DNA of 64,000 bases from Solirubrobacterales bacterium (GTDB lineage: Bacteria; Actinomycetota; Thermoleophilia; Solirubrobacterales; 70-9), in contig JAMLGI010000006.1 in NCBI GenBank assembly GCA_023958085.1, forward strand, positions 1-64,000, given 5' to 3'. A program made the translations under genes and the position numbers. The notes beneath the pieces are model-generated. The model was not told the origin of the DNA. It worked only from the letters and a program-made list of their open reading frames with translations, and searched no databases. Positions 1-8,700 of this stretch are shown here, in pieces. The stretch's first letter is position 1, and the number at the start of each line of letters is the position of its first letter.

Positions 1-128
1 TCCGTGACGGTGCCCCTGACAACATCTCGGTCCTGACCACGGCCGGTACCCTGGCCGACTCGATCCGGCGGATCTTCACCGACGACTCGGTCTCCGAGAT
101 CTTCGCCGGCGAGAACCAGCTGTTCTGA
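1..128 (+). CDS. prs: Ribose-phosphate pyrophosphokinase, C-terminal end (partial)
   Basis: Only the last 41 codons are inside the window; the reading frame begins at base 3 and stops at 126-128. The tail contains TLADSIRRIF followed by DDSVSEIF and ends in GENQLF, which matches the C-terminal helix and final segment of bacterial PRPP synthetases. The enzyme makes 5-phosphoribosyl 1-pyrophosphate from ribose 5-phosphate and ATP in the cytoplasm, feeding nucleotide, His and Trp synthesis. Its position upstream of rplY and pth agrees with the common prs-ctc-pth gene order. Assignment rests on a short tail, so some doubt remains. Confidence 0.7.
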   Translation, partial: RDGAPDNISVLTTAGTLADSIRRIFTDDSVSEIFAGENQLF

Positions 129-158
129 CCCGCCACCGGCAGGGGATAGGATTCGCGC

Positions 159-1013
159 ATGTTCAGGAGGATCAAGAGTGGTTGGCGGCTGACCAAGAAG
201 AGCTGGGGCGTCCTCGCCGGGGATCCCGGGCTGGTCCGGTTTCCGGTGCTGGCCGGACTGGCCGGCCTGCTTTTCGGGGTTCTGTTCCTGATCCCGGGGG
301 CCTACTACATCGAGTCGGGACCGGAGGCGATCGGGATCGTCCTGGTCGCGATCGGCACCTACCTGATCGCCTTCCTCAACTACTACTTTGCGGTGGGACT
401 GGCGGCCTGCGCCGATCTGCGGATGCGAGGCGAGGAGATCTCCTTCTCCCGGGGCATGTCGGTCGCCTCCTCGCGGATGAGCGCGATCGCAGGCTGGGCC
501 TTCGTCGCGACCGTGGTGATGACGATCGTGCGGGCGATCCAGGAGCGGTTCGGAATCGCCGGGGCGATCCTCGGCTCGCTGGCGGCAGCAGCCTGGGGGC
601 TGGTTACCTTCCTTGCGGTGCCGGTGATTGCGCTTGAGGGCACCGGACCGATCGCGACCATCAAACGCTGTGGCTCGTTGCTGAAGAGTCGCTGGGGTGA
701 ACAGATCACCGGGACCGTCGCGATCGGCGGAGCCGTCTTCCTGCTCGGTGTCCTGCCCGGAACCCTGTTCCTGGTCGGTGGCATCTTCCTCTGGGCGACC
801 ACCGGGATCGGTGGTGCCATCCTGATCGCAATCGGGGTGGTGATCCTGATCGTCGCGCTGCTTGTCCAGCAGGCGCTGGCGACCATCTTCGGCGTGGCGC
901 TCTACCGCTACACGGTGGATGGCGAAGCTGTCGCCACATTCACAGCGGACGACCTGGAGAGCGCGGTCCGGCGCAAGGGCGGCATGGCCGGCCCAGCGTC
1001 ATCCACGATCTAA
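159..1013 (+). CDS. DUF6159-type polytopic membrane protein
   Basis: A 284-residue protein with an N-terminal amphipathic segment (RIKSGWRLTKKSWGVL) and about six hydrophobic segments between residues 28 and 245. The start together with the later KRCGSLLKSRWGEQ segment resembles the uncharacterised DUF6159 family. No catalytic motif is visible and no function is known to me. The ATG at 159 lies 30 bases after the prs stop. It sits between prs and rplY, so it is an insertion into an otherwise conserved order rather than an obvious partner. The stop at 1011-1013 is the left edge of an inverted-repeat element. Confidence 0.75.
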   Translation: MFRRIKSGWRLTKKSWGVLAGDPGLVRFPVLAGLAGLLFGVLFLIPGAYYIESGPEAIGIVLVAIGTYLIAFLNYYFAVGLAACADLRMRGEEISFSRGMSVASSRMSAIAGWAFVATVVMTIVRAIQERFGIAGAILGSLAAAAWGLVTFLAVPVIALEGTGPIATIKRCGSLLKSRWGEQITGTVAIGGAVFLLGVLPGTLFLVGGIFLWATTGIGGAILIAIGVVILIVALLVQQALATIFGVALYRYTVDGEAVATFTADDLESAVRRKGGMAGPASSTI

Positions 1014-1175
1014 GAGCTATCCCGGTAGGCAGTGCCTGCCAGCGCACCGCTCGACTCGCCGGGGGCCATCCGGCCGCTCGCACGAGCCACCAGCCCGCGC
1101 TTCGCACCCGGACAACCCGCGGCTTCGCCGAATCGGCACGCTGAGCTACGCCGCCCTACCGGGATGGGCTCTAAG
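1011..1175. repeat. Inverted-repeat element (MITE-like) abutting the DUF6159 stop
   Basis: The left end at 1011-1029 (TAAGAGCTATCCCGGTAGG) reappears inverted at 1155-1175, where the complement reads TTAGAGCCCATCCCGGTAGG. The core CCCGGTAGG is identical in both arms. The DUF6159 stop codon lies inside the left arm. Between the arms are a GC-rich stretch and AGTGCCTGCC (1031-1040). The same AGTGCCTGCC and CCCGGTA words occur on the minus strand inside mfd (10709-10718 and 10728-10734). No ORF of coding character is present. It may be a small non-autonomous mobile repeat or a strong terminator; I cannot decide from one window. Confidence 0.5.
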
Positions 1176-1318
1176 CCTGGATCCGATCTGCGCGGCGTCG
1201 TAACGCCCACGGCTCGGACTTCGACAAGGATCGTGGTACCGGCAACTCAGTGAACGTGAGAAACAGACCGCCCTTGGGAGGGGTCGGGGCAACCTCACCT
1301 TGAGGCCAACTACGGACA
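1176..1318. other. Intergenic spacer without recognisable gene
   Basis: This spacer lies between the two inverted-repeat elements. Short ORFs run through it on both strands, but none has a credible start, ribosome binding site or recognisable product. The stretch from the end of the second element (1438) to the GDPD stop (1574) is equally empty. Confidence 0.6.
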
Positions 1319-1437
1319 CAGCCATCGACAGGAGGGTTTTCAGTCCTATAGACCGTGAAGTCTCCTGTCGATTCCTGCCAGCTTTCGACGGAAGACTTTT
1401 CAGTCGCATAAGCCGAGAAACCTCCTGTCGATGGCTG
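1319..1437. repeat. 119-bp element with perfect 17-bp terminal inverted repeats and an internal 60-bp tandem duplication
   Basis: The ends 1319-1335 (CAGCCATCGACAGGAGG) and 1421-1437 are perfect reverse complements over 17 bases. Inside, 1324-1383 and 1384-1443 are two imperfect tandem copies with exactly 60-base spacing; both carry TTTTCAGTC and CTCCTGTCGAT. Unit 1 alone also forms an 11-bp perfect stem (1324-1334 with 1362-1372). The element sits in non-coding DNA between two genes and lacks coding signals. Its structure suggests a MITE or a structured RNA; other copies would be needed to tell which. Confidence 0.7.
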
Positions 1438-1573
1438 CGCGAGGTGGGCACCTGTACCGCTCCATGTGCCGGGAGAGGTCTCCACCCCAGGGGGGCGGGC
1501 GGACCTCTGGAGTGTTGCTGCTTGGCATTCGGGTAGCCGTGGGGTTCGGTGGCCTAATCTCCGATCTCGGAAG

Positions 1574-2287
1574 TCAGGGCTGGAGCAGCCGGGGATCGTT
1601 CGAGACGATTCCGGCAACCCCCAGATCCCGGAAACGGGCCACGGCATCGGGTTCGTCAACGGTCCACACGTTCAGGTCGACCCCGGCTTCACGGGTGACC
1701 TCGATCAGTTGCTCGGTGACGATCCCGTGGAACGCCCAGACGGCGTCCACCCCGAGCCGGGGGATCCCGGCCCGGACCACCCCGGGCAGGCGCCGCCGGA
1801 GCACTGCCGCCCCGGCAAGAAAGACCGGCCGCAGCCACGGACTCGAGGTCCAGTCGCGGGTCGCCCGGGGGACGGTCCAGCCCAGTCGCAGCCCGGGCTC
1901 CAGCTTCCCGATCCGCTCGATCGTCGGGGTCTCCATGGTCGAGATCGAGGCCCGCTCCAGCAGACCGTGGTCACGGAGCGACCCCACGACCTCCTCTTCC
2001 CGGCCGGGGAGCTTCAGATCGAGGTTGATCCGGATCCGATCGAGCGGAGGCTGGTTGAAGGCGGCGAGGGTCTCCTCCAGGGTGGGTACGACCCCGGCGG
2101 CAGCCTCCCAGTCGTGAGCCACCACCAGCGGTGAACGCTCCCCGGCCGGCAGGTCGGGGTGGCCATCCTCCTTCCAGAGTACGTCGAACTCGATCAGGTC
2201 GACCCCGATCTCGACCGCCGCCTCGAAGCTGGCGGTCGTGTTTCCCGGGACCAGGGCGTCGGCCCCCTTGTGTCCGATCCGGATCAA
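1574..2287 (-). CDS. Glycerophosphodiester phosphodiesterase
   Basis: Hydrolyses glycerophosphodiesters to sn-glycerol 3-phosphate and an alcohol. With the chosen start the protein is 237 residues. Family motifs are H6-K-G, P14-G-N-T, the E33-F-D35 metal pair and the H58-D region, followed by LDLK and a C-terminal VWTVDEPDA segment typical of the GDPD TIM barrel. The TTG start at 2287 overlaps the stop of the upstream ABC1 kinase (TTGA), indicating translational coupling. An upstream ATG at 2353 would add 22 residues that do not look like the family and would overlap the kinase by 70 bases. No signal peptide is visible with the TTG start, so it is probably cytoplasmic. Confidence 0.85.
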   Translation of the reverse strand: MIRIGHKGADALVPGNTTASFEAAVEIGVDLIEFDVLWKEDGHPDLPAGERSPLVVAHDWEAAAGVVPTLEETLAAFNQPPLDRIRINLDLKLPGREEEVVGSLRDHGLLERASISTMETPTIERIGKLEPGLRLGWTVPRATRDWTSSPWLRPVFLAGAAVLRRRLPGVVRAGIPRLGVDAVWAFHGIVTEQLIEVTREAGVDLNVWTVDEPDAVARFRDLGVAGIVSNDPRLLQP

Positions 2288-3711
2288 CCTTCCGGATGCT
2301 CCGACGGGAGCCCGGGAACGTGCTTGACCCCGCGGGACTCGAAGTAGGCCCACTCGGCTTCCCCGAGCGCGGTGGCGGGCGGATCACCGTAAACCCACTC
2401 GCGCATGATCCGGTGCCAGTTTCTCTTTGCCCGCAACTGACCGAGCACCGCCAGGACGCCGATCTCCATGCGGCGTCCCATCAGTTCCTCGGCCGGGATC
2501 GATTCGCGGCGCATCAGGTCGTAGTACTCGGAGCGGGGGTCGTGGGTGGCCTCGATCACCTTCATCACCACATCCGCGGTCACCTCGAGCTCGCGGTCCT
2601 CCATGTACCAGCCGCCGACCGCCTTGACGTGATTCATCAGGCGTTCCGCATCCACCTTCGAGGGTCGCCGGATGAACCCCAGTTCGTTCAGGGCCTGGCT
2701 CAGGTCGGCCGGATTGTTGCGGACCGCGGCGTCAACCGCCCGCTGCTCGAGGATGATCTGCTCACCGTCGAGCTTCTTGGTCATGCCGAAATCGAGGAAG
2801 GCGACCCGCCCGTCGTCCATCAGGATGTAGTTGCCGGGATGGGGATCGGCGTTGAAGTGCTGCAGGTGGTAGATCGATCCGAAGCTGCCCCGGAACAGAA
2901 TCTCACCGAACCGGCTGCGTTCCTCGTGGTCGAGGTTCCGGATCTCTTCGAAACCGATCCCCTCGACCAGTTCCGTGACCAGAACCTTCCTCCGGGAGAG
3001 CCGGGTGAACACGTCCGGCACGTAGATGAAGGGATGGCCGCGGTAGGCCCGGGCGAAAGCCCGCTGGTTCTGGGCCTCGTACTCGTAGTCGAGCTCTTCC
3101 AGGATTCGTTCCCGCAGTTCGCTGGTAACCGCCTTGGCGTCGAGACCGGGAGCGAGGGTCCGGGCGAGCTGCATCAGGACCCCGGCGTTTCGCAGGTCGG
3201 CCTCCAGCGCTTCGGCGATCCCGGGGTACTGGATCTTGACCGCGACCCGGCGGCCGTCATGGAGCCGTCCCCGGTGGACCTGGCCGATCGAGGCTGCCGC
3301 GATCGCCTCCGGTTCGATCGACTCGAACACCGAATCGACCGGTTCGCCGTCGTACTCCTCGATCAGGACCTGTTCCACCTCGGCCCAGGGCATCGCCGGG
3401 GCGTCGTCACGCAGGGAGGCGAGCTGCGTCTGGTAGAGCTCGCGGTACTCCTCGGGGATGAACTCGATGTCGATGAAGGAGGCAAACTGTCCGATCTTCA
3501 TCGCGGCACCCTTCATCTGGCCGAGTACCTGGACCATTTTCGCCGCGGTTTCGAGGTGTCGCTGATCCAGTTTTTCCCGGGAGGAACCCTCCCCGCGGAC
3601 CAGGTTGGTCGCCTTGGTTCCGGCGTACCGGGCGCCCTGCGTCCCGATCGCCGAGCCGAGTTTCGCCGAGCGGCGGATCCGGCCCTTGGGGATCTTCGAC
3701 TCATCCGCCAT
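2284..3711 (-). CDS. ABC1/AarF/UbiB-family atypical protein kinase-like protein
   Basis: A 475-residue protein of the ABC1 atypical kinase family. Visible signatures are the KxGQ motif (K72-I-G-Q75), the Ala-rich loop ending ASIGQVHRG (about residue 140), the VAVKIQYPG lysine, the NADPHPGN catalytic loop (near 285) and LDFG (near 305). In other bacteria such proteins support ubiquinone synthesis or membrane lipid processes; the substrate here is unknown. The ATG at 3711 is followed by a basic N-terminus (KIPKGRIRRSAK). It is the first gene of a minus-strand pair with the GDPD, diverging from rplY with a 38-base spacer. Confidence 0.85.
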   Translation of the reverse strand: MADESKIPKGRIRRSAKLGSAIGTQGARYAGTKATNLVRGEGSSREKLDQRHLETAAKMVQVLGQMKGAAMKIGQFASFIDIEFIPEEYRELYQTQLASLRDDAPAMPWAEVEQVLIEEYDGEPVDSVFESIEPEAIAAASIGQVHRGRLHDGRRVAVKIQYPGIAEALEADLRNAGVLMQLARTLAPGLDAKAVTSELRERILEELDYEYEAQNQRAFARAYRGHPFIYVPDVFTRLSRRKVLVTELVEGIGFEEIRNLDHEERSRFGEILFRGSFGSIYHLQHFNADPHPGNYILMDDGRVAFLDFGMTKKLDGEQIILEQRAVDAAVRNNPADLSQALNELGFIRRPSKVDAERLMNHVKAVGGWYMEDRELEVTADVVMKVIEATHDPRSEYYDLMRRESIPAEELMGRRMEIGVLAVLGQLRAKRNWHRIMREWVYGDPPATALGEAEWAYFESRGVKHVPGLPSEHPEG

Positions 3712-3749
3712 GCCTTAAGCGTATGTCCTTCTCTATCCTCTACAGACCT

Positions 3750-4418
3750 ATGTCTTCAAAGCGACCGACTCTTTCCGCCAGCCCCCGTACCGATTTCGGC
3801 TCCCGTACCTCCCGTCGCCTGCGTCGTGACGGCAGGATCCCCGGGGTCGTCTACTCAAAGGGCGAGGAGACCGTCGCCTTCCAGGTCGAGTCCCGTGAGG
3901 CCCGGAACATCCTGCATGAAGGGCACGCCCTGTTCGACCTCGAGATCGAGGGTTCGAAGGCGGTGCCGGTCGTGGTCAAGGAGCAGCAGCATCACCCGGT
4001 CCGAGGCGACCTGAGTCACCTCGACCTGCAGCAGGTCGATCTCAACCAGGCGATCCAGGCCGAGGTCGCGGTCGAGCTGACAGGCGAGGACGTCGCCCCC
4101 GGCGTCAAGCAGGGTGGCGTACTCGAGCACGTCACCCGTGAGGTCACGGTCGAGGCGCTCCCGACCGACATTCCCGACCTGCTCAGCCTCGATGTTTCCG
4201 CGATGGAGATCCTGGACGTGCTCACGCTCGAGGACCTGTCCGCCCCGGAAGGCGTGGCCCTGATCGCCGACGATCCTTCCGAGATCACGCTGGTGACCCT
4301 CACCCCGCCGCGGGTCGAGGAGGAGCCCGAGGCCGAGGAGCCGGAGGCCGAGCCCGAGGTGGTCGGCGAGGACGAGGCCGGCGAGGAACCGGCCGAAGAG
4401 TCCAGCGACGAGGAGTAG
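3750..4418 (+). CDS. rplY: 50S ribosomal protein L25 / general stress protein Ctc
   Basis: Binds 5S rRNA in the large ribosomal subunit. The 222-residue form has the L25 domain (about residues 5-95, with SRRLRRDGRIPGVVY) and the TL5/CTC C-terminal beta domain (about 95-185). The final 35 residues are a strongly acidic Glu-rich tail, common in actinobacterial L25. An in-frame ATG at 3723 would add nine residues (MSFSILYRP) unlike the family, so the ATG at 3750 was chosen. The gene stops one base before the GTG start of pth, a conserved rplY-pth pair. Confidence 0.92.
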   Translation: MSSKRPTLSASPRTDFGSRTSRRLRRDGRIPGVVYSKGEETVAFQVESREARNILHEGHALFDLEIEGSKAVPVVVKEQQHHPVRGDLSHLDLQQVDLNQAIQAEVAVELTGEDVAPGVKQGGVLEHVTREVTVEALPTDIPDLLSLDVSAMEILDVLTLEDLSAPEGVALIADDPSEITLVTLTPPRVEEEPEAEEPEAEPEVVGEDEAGEEPAEESSDEE

Positions 4419-5024
4419 GTGCTGCCGGTCTTCCGTCGGGGTGGTTCGTCGGAGGACACCGGCGACGGTCCGGTGATGGTCGTCGGCCTGGGTAATCCCG
4501 GCCGGGAGTATGAGAAGAGTCGGCACAACGTCGGCTTCATGGTGGTTGAACGGCTGATCGATCGCTGGGAACTTCCGCGCTCGAAAGAGAAGTATCGGGG
4601 TCTGGTGAATGAGGGCCGGACCAGACCGGGCGGTCCCCGGGTGATTCTGCTTCGGCCACTCACCTACATGAACGAGTCCGGCCGGTCGGCCGGGCCGGCC
4701 GCCGGTTCACGACGCATCCCGCCGGGACGGGTGATCGCCGTCCACGACGAGATCGACCTCGGCTTCGGCGAGATCCGCAGCCGGGAAGGCGGCGGACTGG
4801 CGGGCCACAACGGGCTGAAGAGCCTCAAGGCTGGTTTCGGCACCCCGGACTTCTGGCGGGTGCGGGTCGGTGTGGACCGGCCGGACTCGACCGATCCCGA
4901 ACGGGTGTCGGGGTACGTCCTGGGGAAGTTCTCGGAACCGCGCGACCGGGTGGAGAGCCTGATCGATGCGGCGGCCGACGAGACCGAACGGGTAATCGAG
5001 CGGCTGAACGCCGCAACCGAGTAG
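4419..5024 (+). CDS. pth: Peptidyl-tRNA hydrolase
   Basis: Releases peptidyl groups from tRNAs that drop off ribosomes. Motifs are VVGLGNPG (N26), the catalytic histidine in RHNVGF (H36), LTYMNESG, HDEIDL and GGGLAGHNGLKS. The length (201) is normal apart from about 18 extra residues at the N-terminus. The GTG at 4419 directly follows the rplY stop and is preceded by GAGGAG at good spacing; an ATG at 4476 is the alternative but has no well-placed Shine-Dalgarno sequence. It is cotranscribed with rplY and probably with the following enoyl-CoA hydratase gene. Confidence 0.93.
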   Translation: MLPVFRRGGSSEDTGDGPVMVVGLGNPGREYEKSRHNVGFMVVERLIDRWELPRSKEKYRGLVNEGRTRPGGPRVILLRPLTYMNESGRSAGPAAGSRRIPPGRVIAVHDEIDLGFGEIRSREGGGLAGHNGLKSLKAGFGTPDFWRVRVGVDRPDSTDPERVSGYVLGKFSEPRDRVESLIDAAADETERVIERLNAATE

Positions 5025-5037
5025 AACGGATGGATCA

Positions 5038-5748
5038 ATGAGTCTCAGCACATACGAACTTGATGACCGGGGCGTAGCCCTGATCCGGCTGGATCGTCCC
5101 GGTTCCCTGAACGCGATCAACACCGGGATGCTGGCGGAACTGATCGAGCACGTTGCGGTGGCCCGCGGTGATGATGCCGTCAGGGTGCTGGTCTTCTCCT
5201 CCACCGACTACACCGCTTTCTCGGCCGGGGCCGACATCAAGGAGGACGTCGATCAGGAGGGCAAGGTGCGGAAAATGCAGCTCTTCGCCGATCTCTATGA
5301 CGCGGTGGTTCAGTTCCCCAAGCCGACCGTGGCGGCCTGTCACGGCTACACGGTAGGGGGCGGAGCGGAGATCGCGATCGCCTGCGACATCCGGGTTGGT
5401 GGCTCCAACCTTCAGATGCGTTTTCCGGGAGCGGCGCTCGGGGTTCCGGTCGGACCGGCCCGGCTGGTCACGCTCTGCGGGCTTTCACACGCCAAGTACC
5501 TGCTGCTCAGCTCGAACACGGTCAAGGCCGACGAGGCGCTCCGGATCGGCCTGGTCAACCAGGTCGCCCCGGGTGCAGCCACCGAGAACGCCGCCCTCGA
5601 GCTGGCCGGACGGATCGCCGCCCATGAGCCCGAAGCTGTCGCCACCCTGAAGCGGCTGCTCCACCGTTGGGATGATATCGAGGGACGTTCCGCCGATGAA
5701 GGTCGCGGACAGGTCGAGTGGCAGCGGTCCGGCCCGGGCCTCTACTGA
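5038..5748 (+). CDS. Enoyl-CoA hydratase/isomerase family protein
   Basis: A 236-residue crotonase-fold protein. Oxyanion-hole elements are visible as SAGADIKED and GYTVGGGAEIA. The usual catalytic glutamates in the FPGAALGVPVG helix region are not obvious, so hydratase activity is uncertain and isomerase, thioesterase or other crotonase chemistry is possible. It starts 13 bases after pth, in the same direction, so it may belong to that transcript although its function is unrelated. It ends in a convergent junction with the SARP regulator, with a hairpin between. Confidence 0.8.
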   Translation: MSLSTYELDDRGVALIRLDRPGSLNAINTGMLAELIEHVAVARGDDAVRVLVFSSTDYTAFSAGADIKEDVDQEGKVRKMQLFADLYDAVVQFPKPTVAACHGYTVGGGAEIAIACDIRVGGSNLQMRFPGAALGVPVGPARLVTLCGLSHAKYLLLSSNTVKADEALRIGLVNQVAPGAATENAALELAGRIAAHEPEAVATLKRLLHRWDDIEGRSADEGRGQVEWQRSGPGLY

Positions 5749-5751
5749 AGC

Positions 5752-5783
5752 GCCCGGTCAGGATGGCCCAGGCAGGACCGGGC
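5752..5783. terminator. Hairpin between convergent genes
   Basis: GCCCGGTC (5752-5759) pairs perfectly with GACCGGGC (5776-5783) around a 16-base loop. It lies between the enoyl-CoA hydratase stop and the stop of the minus-strand SARP gene. There is no T-tract on either side, so terminator function is inferred from position. Confidence 0.4.
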
Positions 5784-5788
5784 CTCGG

Positions 5789-8700
5789 TCAGCTGTAGCG
5801 GGCGAGTAACGGGGCCATGCTCAACTCGGTGGCCATGGCGAGACCGGACTCGCGGAGTTGTGCGGTCCGTTCCGCTCCGTCGGGGGAGCCGAGGCGACCC
5901 AGCGCATCGGCCAGAGCCAGGTCGGCGCGGGCGCGGAAGGGCCGGGCTCCCATCCTGCTGCAGGCGACGGTCGCATTCTCGAGGGCGGTTGCCGCCTCCC
6001 GGTCTCGATCCTGGAGCAGGTACATCTCGCCCTTGAGCAGGCTGATCGGGCCGAAGGTGGCGCCGCCCGGCCCGAAAATCGTCCAGAGGTCGTCCATGTC
6101 CACCATCAGATCGGTCAGTCTTCGCGCCAGTTCGACATCCTCCAGCTCGCACGCGAGCATTGCGGCGACCCCGCAGTAGACCGGCCTCAGAAGATCCATC
6201 TGGAGGTCGGGGTCGGGCTCCACCGGCCCGATCCCGTTCAGTTGCTCGCGGGCCCGTCCGGTGTCTCCGGCCTGTCGGTAGCCGAGCGCGAGACCGGTCT
6301 CCCAGGCGGGCCAGGTGTTCCACCGGGCCGTCACATCGGCCTCCGTTTCGAGGATGTCGAGCACCTCTCCGAGCCTTCCCTGGTGGGCCAGCGACATGTA
6401 GTGCATCGCGTCGATCATCGCGATCCTCGCCGACTGTGGCAGGTGCTCGTCGGCCACGCACTCACCGGTCAGCCGTTCCCCTTCGGTCCAGTTCCCATGC
6501 AGGAAGTGCTGAACGGCCCGCAACGAATGGTTCGTGTTCCGGACCTGGGGGAGGGTGGCGCTCAGGGCTGTGTGCCGGGCGATGTCGGCCTCCGCGTCTG
6601 CGCCACGCCCGGCGTTGATCAGCATCACGGCGCGCAGGGCCAGGGCCTCGGCCAGGTCCTCACGGTCGGAAGACCGCTTGGCGATCTGGACCGCCCGGTC
6701 CCCCGCCTTCAGACGTGCCGACGGCTCGGTGCTCTGCAGCAGGTAGAAGTGCGAGGAGATCAACACCTTGAGGACCGTCAGGTCATCGAGCCGTTCGGCC
6801 ATGGCAAGTGCTGCGGCGGTCATTTCGACGGCTCGGGAGGAAGAGCCACCGTTGAAGAAGATCAGGTGTGCGAGATTCGCCATCGTTTCGGCCCGGATCG
6901 GGTTGTCTTCCGTCCCGAGCCGGTCCAGCGACTCTTCCAGCAGGGAGATCGGGGCCTCGCGGGTCGGGTCGAACGTTTCCCAGCTGCCCCAGCTGGTGCC
7001 GTTCGCGGCCCGGGCGAACAGCTCCGGTATTCCCGACTCCCGGGCGACCCCGGTCGCCACCGAGAACGTCGCCACTGCCTGTGGCAGGCGACCGACCCGC
7101 CACTCGGCCTCGGCCCGACTGAGCAGAAGGGTGGCGTGCAACCCGGGATCGACCGGCCGGTCGGCGGTGCAGGCGAGGATCGCGGCCTCGTAGAAGTCGA
7201 CCGCCTCGTCGTAGGCCAAACTGAGTTCGGCCTGCTCAGCCGCCCGGGTTGCGTAGAAGATCGCCCGGTCGGTCTCCCCGGGTCCGGCCAGGCCGAAATG
7301 CCAGGCCAGCTCTCCCAGCCGGCTGTCCGGCCGGTCGCGGACCTGGTGTTCGATCGCCTCGCCGATATCCCGATGGATCCTGGTCCGGCGGGTCAGACCG
7401 ATCCGGTCTGCGAGGGCGCTCCGCAGGAGGGCGTGGACGAAGGAGTAGCGTCCGGGGAGGACGTCCGATTCGTCCAGGAGCCCTGCCGCGACCGTCCTGT
7501 CGAGCAGATCGATGATCGAATCCTCGTCGAGCGGGGTGGTTCGTTTCAGGATGGTCAGGTCGAAGTCCCGGCCGATCAGTGCGGCTCGTTGAAGCAGCTC
7601 GTCGGTCCCCTCGGGGAGCCGCGCAACCCTTCTGGTGATCAGATCGACGGCTTCGGCCGGGAGGGTGTCCGCGATCTGCCCTCCGGCCTCCTCGAGATGC
7701 AGAACCAGCTGTTCGACCAGGAACGGGTTGCCCCCGGTCTGGTCCCGCAGAGTTGTTGCCAGTTCGGGGTCGAGGCGACCATTGATCAAGCGGGCGACCT
7801 CGGCCGTCGTGAGCGGCGGGATCTCCAGTCGGGTGGCCGGGAGCCGACGCTGAAGATTGGCCACCGTCTCGGGCAGCAGACTGTCGTCCGGCAGTTCGTC
7901 GTCCCGGTAGAGCCCGAGCGCCAGGACCCCGCCGGGTGGGTTATCTCCGGCGAGCCCGGCCAGAAGCATCAGGGTGGACCGGTCGGCCCAGTGGAGATCG
8001 TCGAGAATGATCAGCATCGGTTTGAGCGCGGAGAGGCGACCGATCATTCTCATCACCGCATCGAACAGAGCTCGGCGTTCCGATTCCAGGTCTGCGGGCG
8101 GACCGGGAGCCGGCAGGTCAAGCCGCTTCACCAGCTCCGGCAGGATCCGGGCCAGGGTCGGACCGTCGCTGCCGATGATCCGGGTCGTCTCGTTGCCGTC
8201 GACCTGGGTGAGGGCGGATCGGAGCAGTCCGGTCCAAAGCCGCAGCGGACGGACCTCGTCCGGTTCCGCCCGCCCGTAGATGACCGCCATGTCGTCCCGG
8301 CATGCCGCAAGTTCGGCCGCCAGTCGCGTCTTGCCCATGCCGCCCTCGCCGCTGAGCAGGGCGATCCGGATGCCGCCGGAGACCGCGAGGTCAAGCTCCG
8401 CCTTCAGGGCGTTCAGAACTTCGGCCCGACCGACCAGGTCAATCCGGTCCAGCCGGGGGTCGATCAGCCGGCCGATCTCGGCCGGGGTGAGGGCGGATCG
8501 CCGATCGCTCCCGACCGGGTCCGGCCGGGACGCGACTTCGGCGCTCCCACCGACCGAAGCGGAACCTTCGTGGGCGTTGAGCAGCCGGTCGTGAATCGCG
8601 GAGAGTTCGGGCGCCGGGAAGGAACCCAACTCGTCGCGGAGCAACTGGCGGAACTCCTCGTAGGCACGCAGGGCCTCGGCCACGTTCCCCTGGGCTTCCA

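Noticed and set aside
1300-1536. 78-residue ORF with internal repeat (DRRVFSPIDREVSCRFL/DGRLFSRISRETSCRWL)
   Set aside because: The protein repeat only reflects the 60-bp DNA tandem repeat of the MITE-like element; no start signal, and inverted ends explain the sequence better.
2131-4014. 627-residue open frame on the plus strand
   Set aside because: It spans the GDPD, the ABC1 kinase and part of rplY in antisense or shifted frame; no homology-like motifs.
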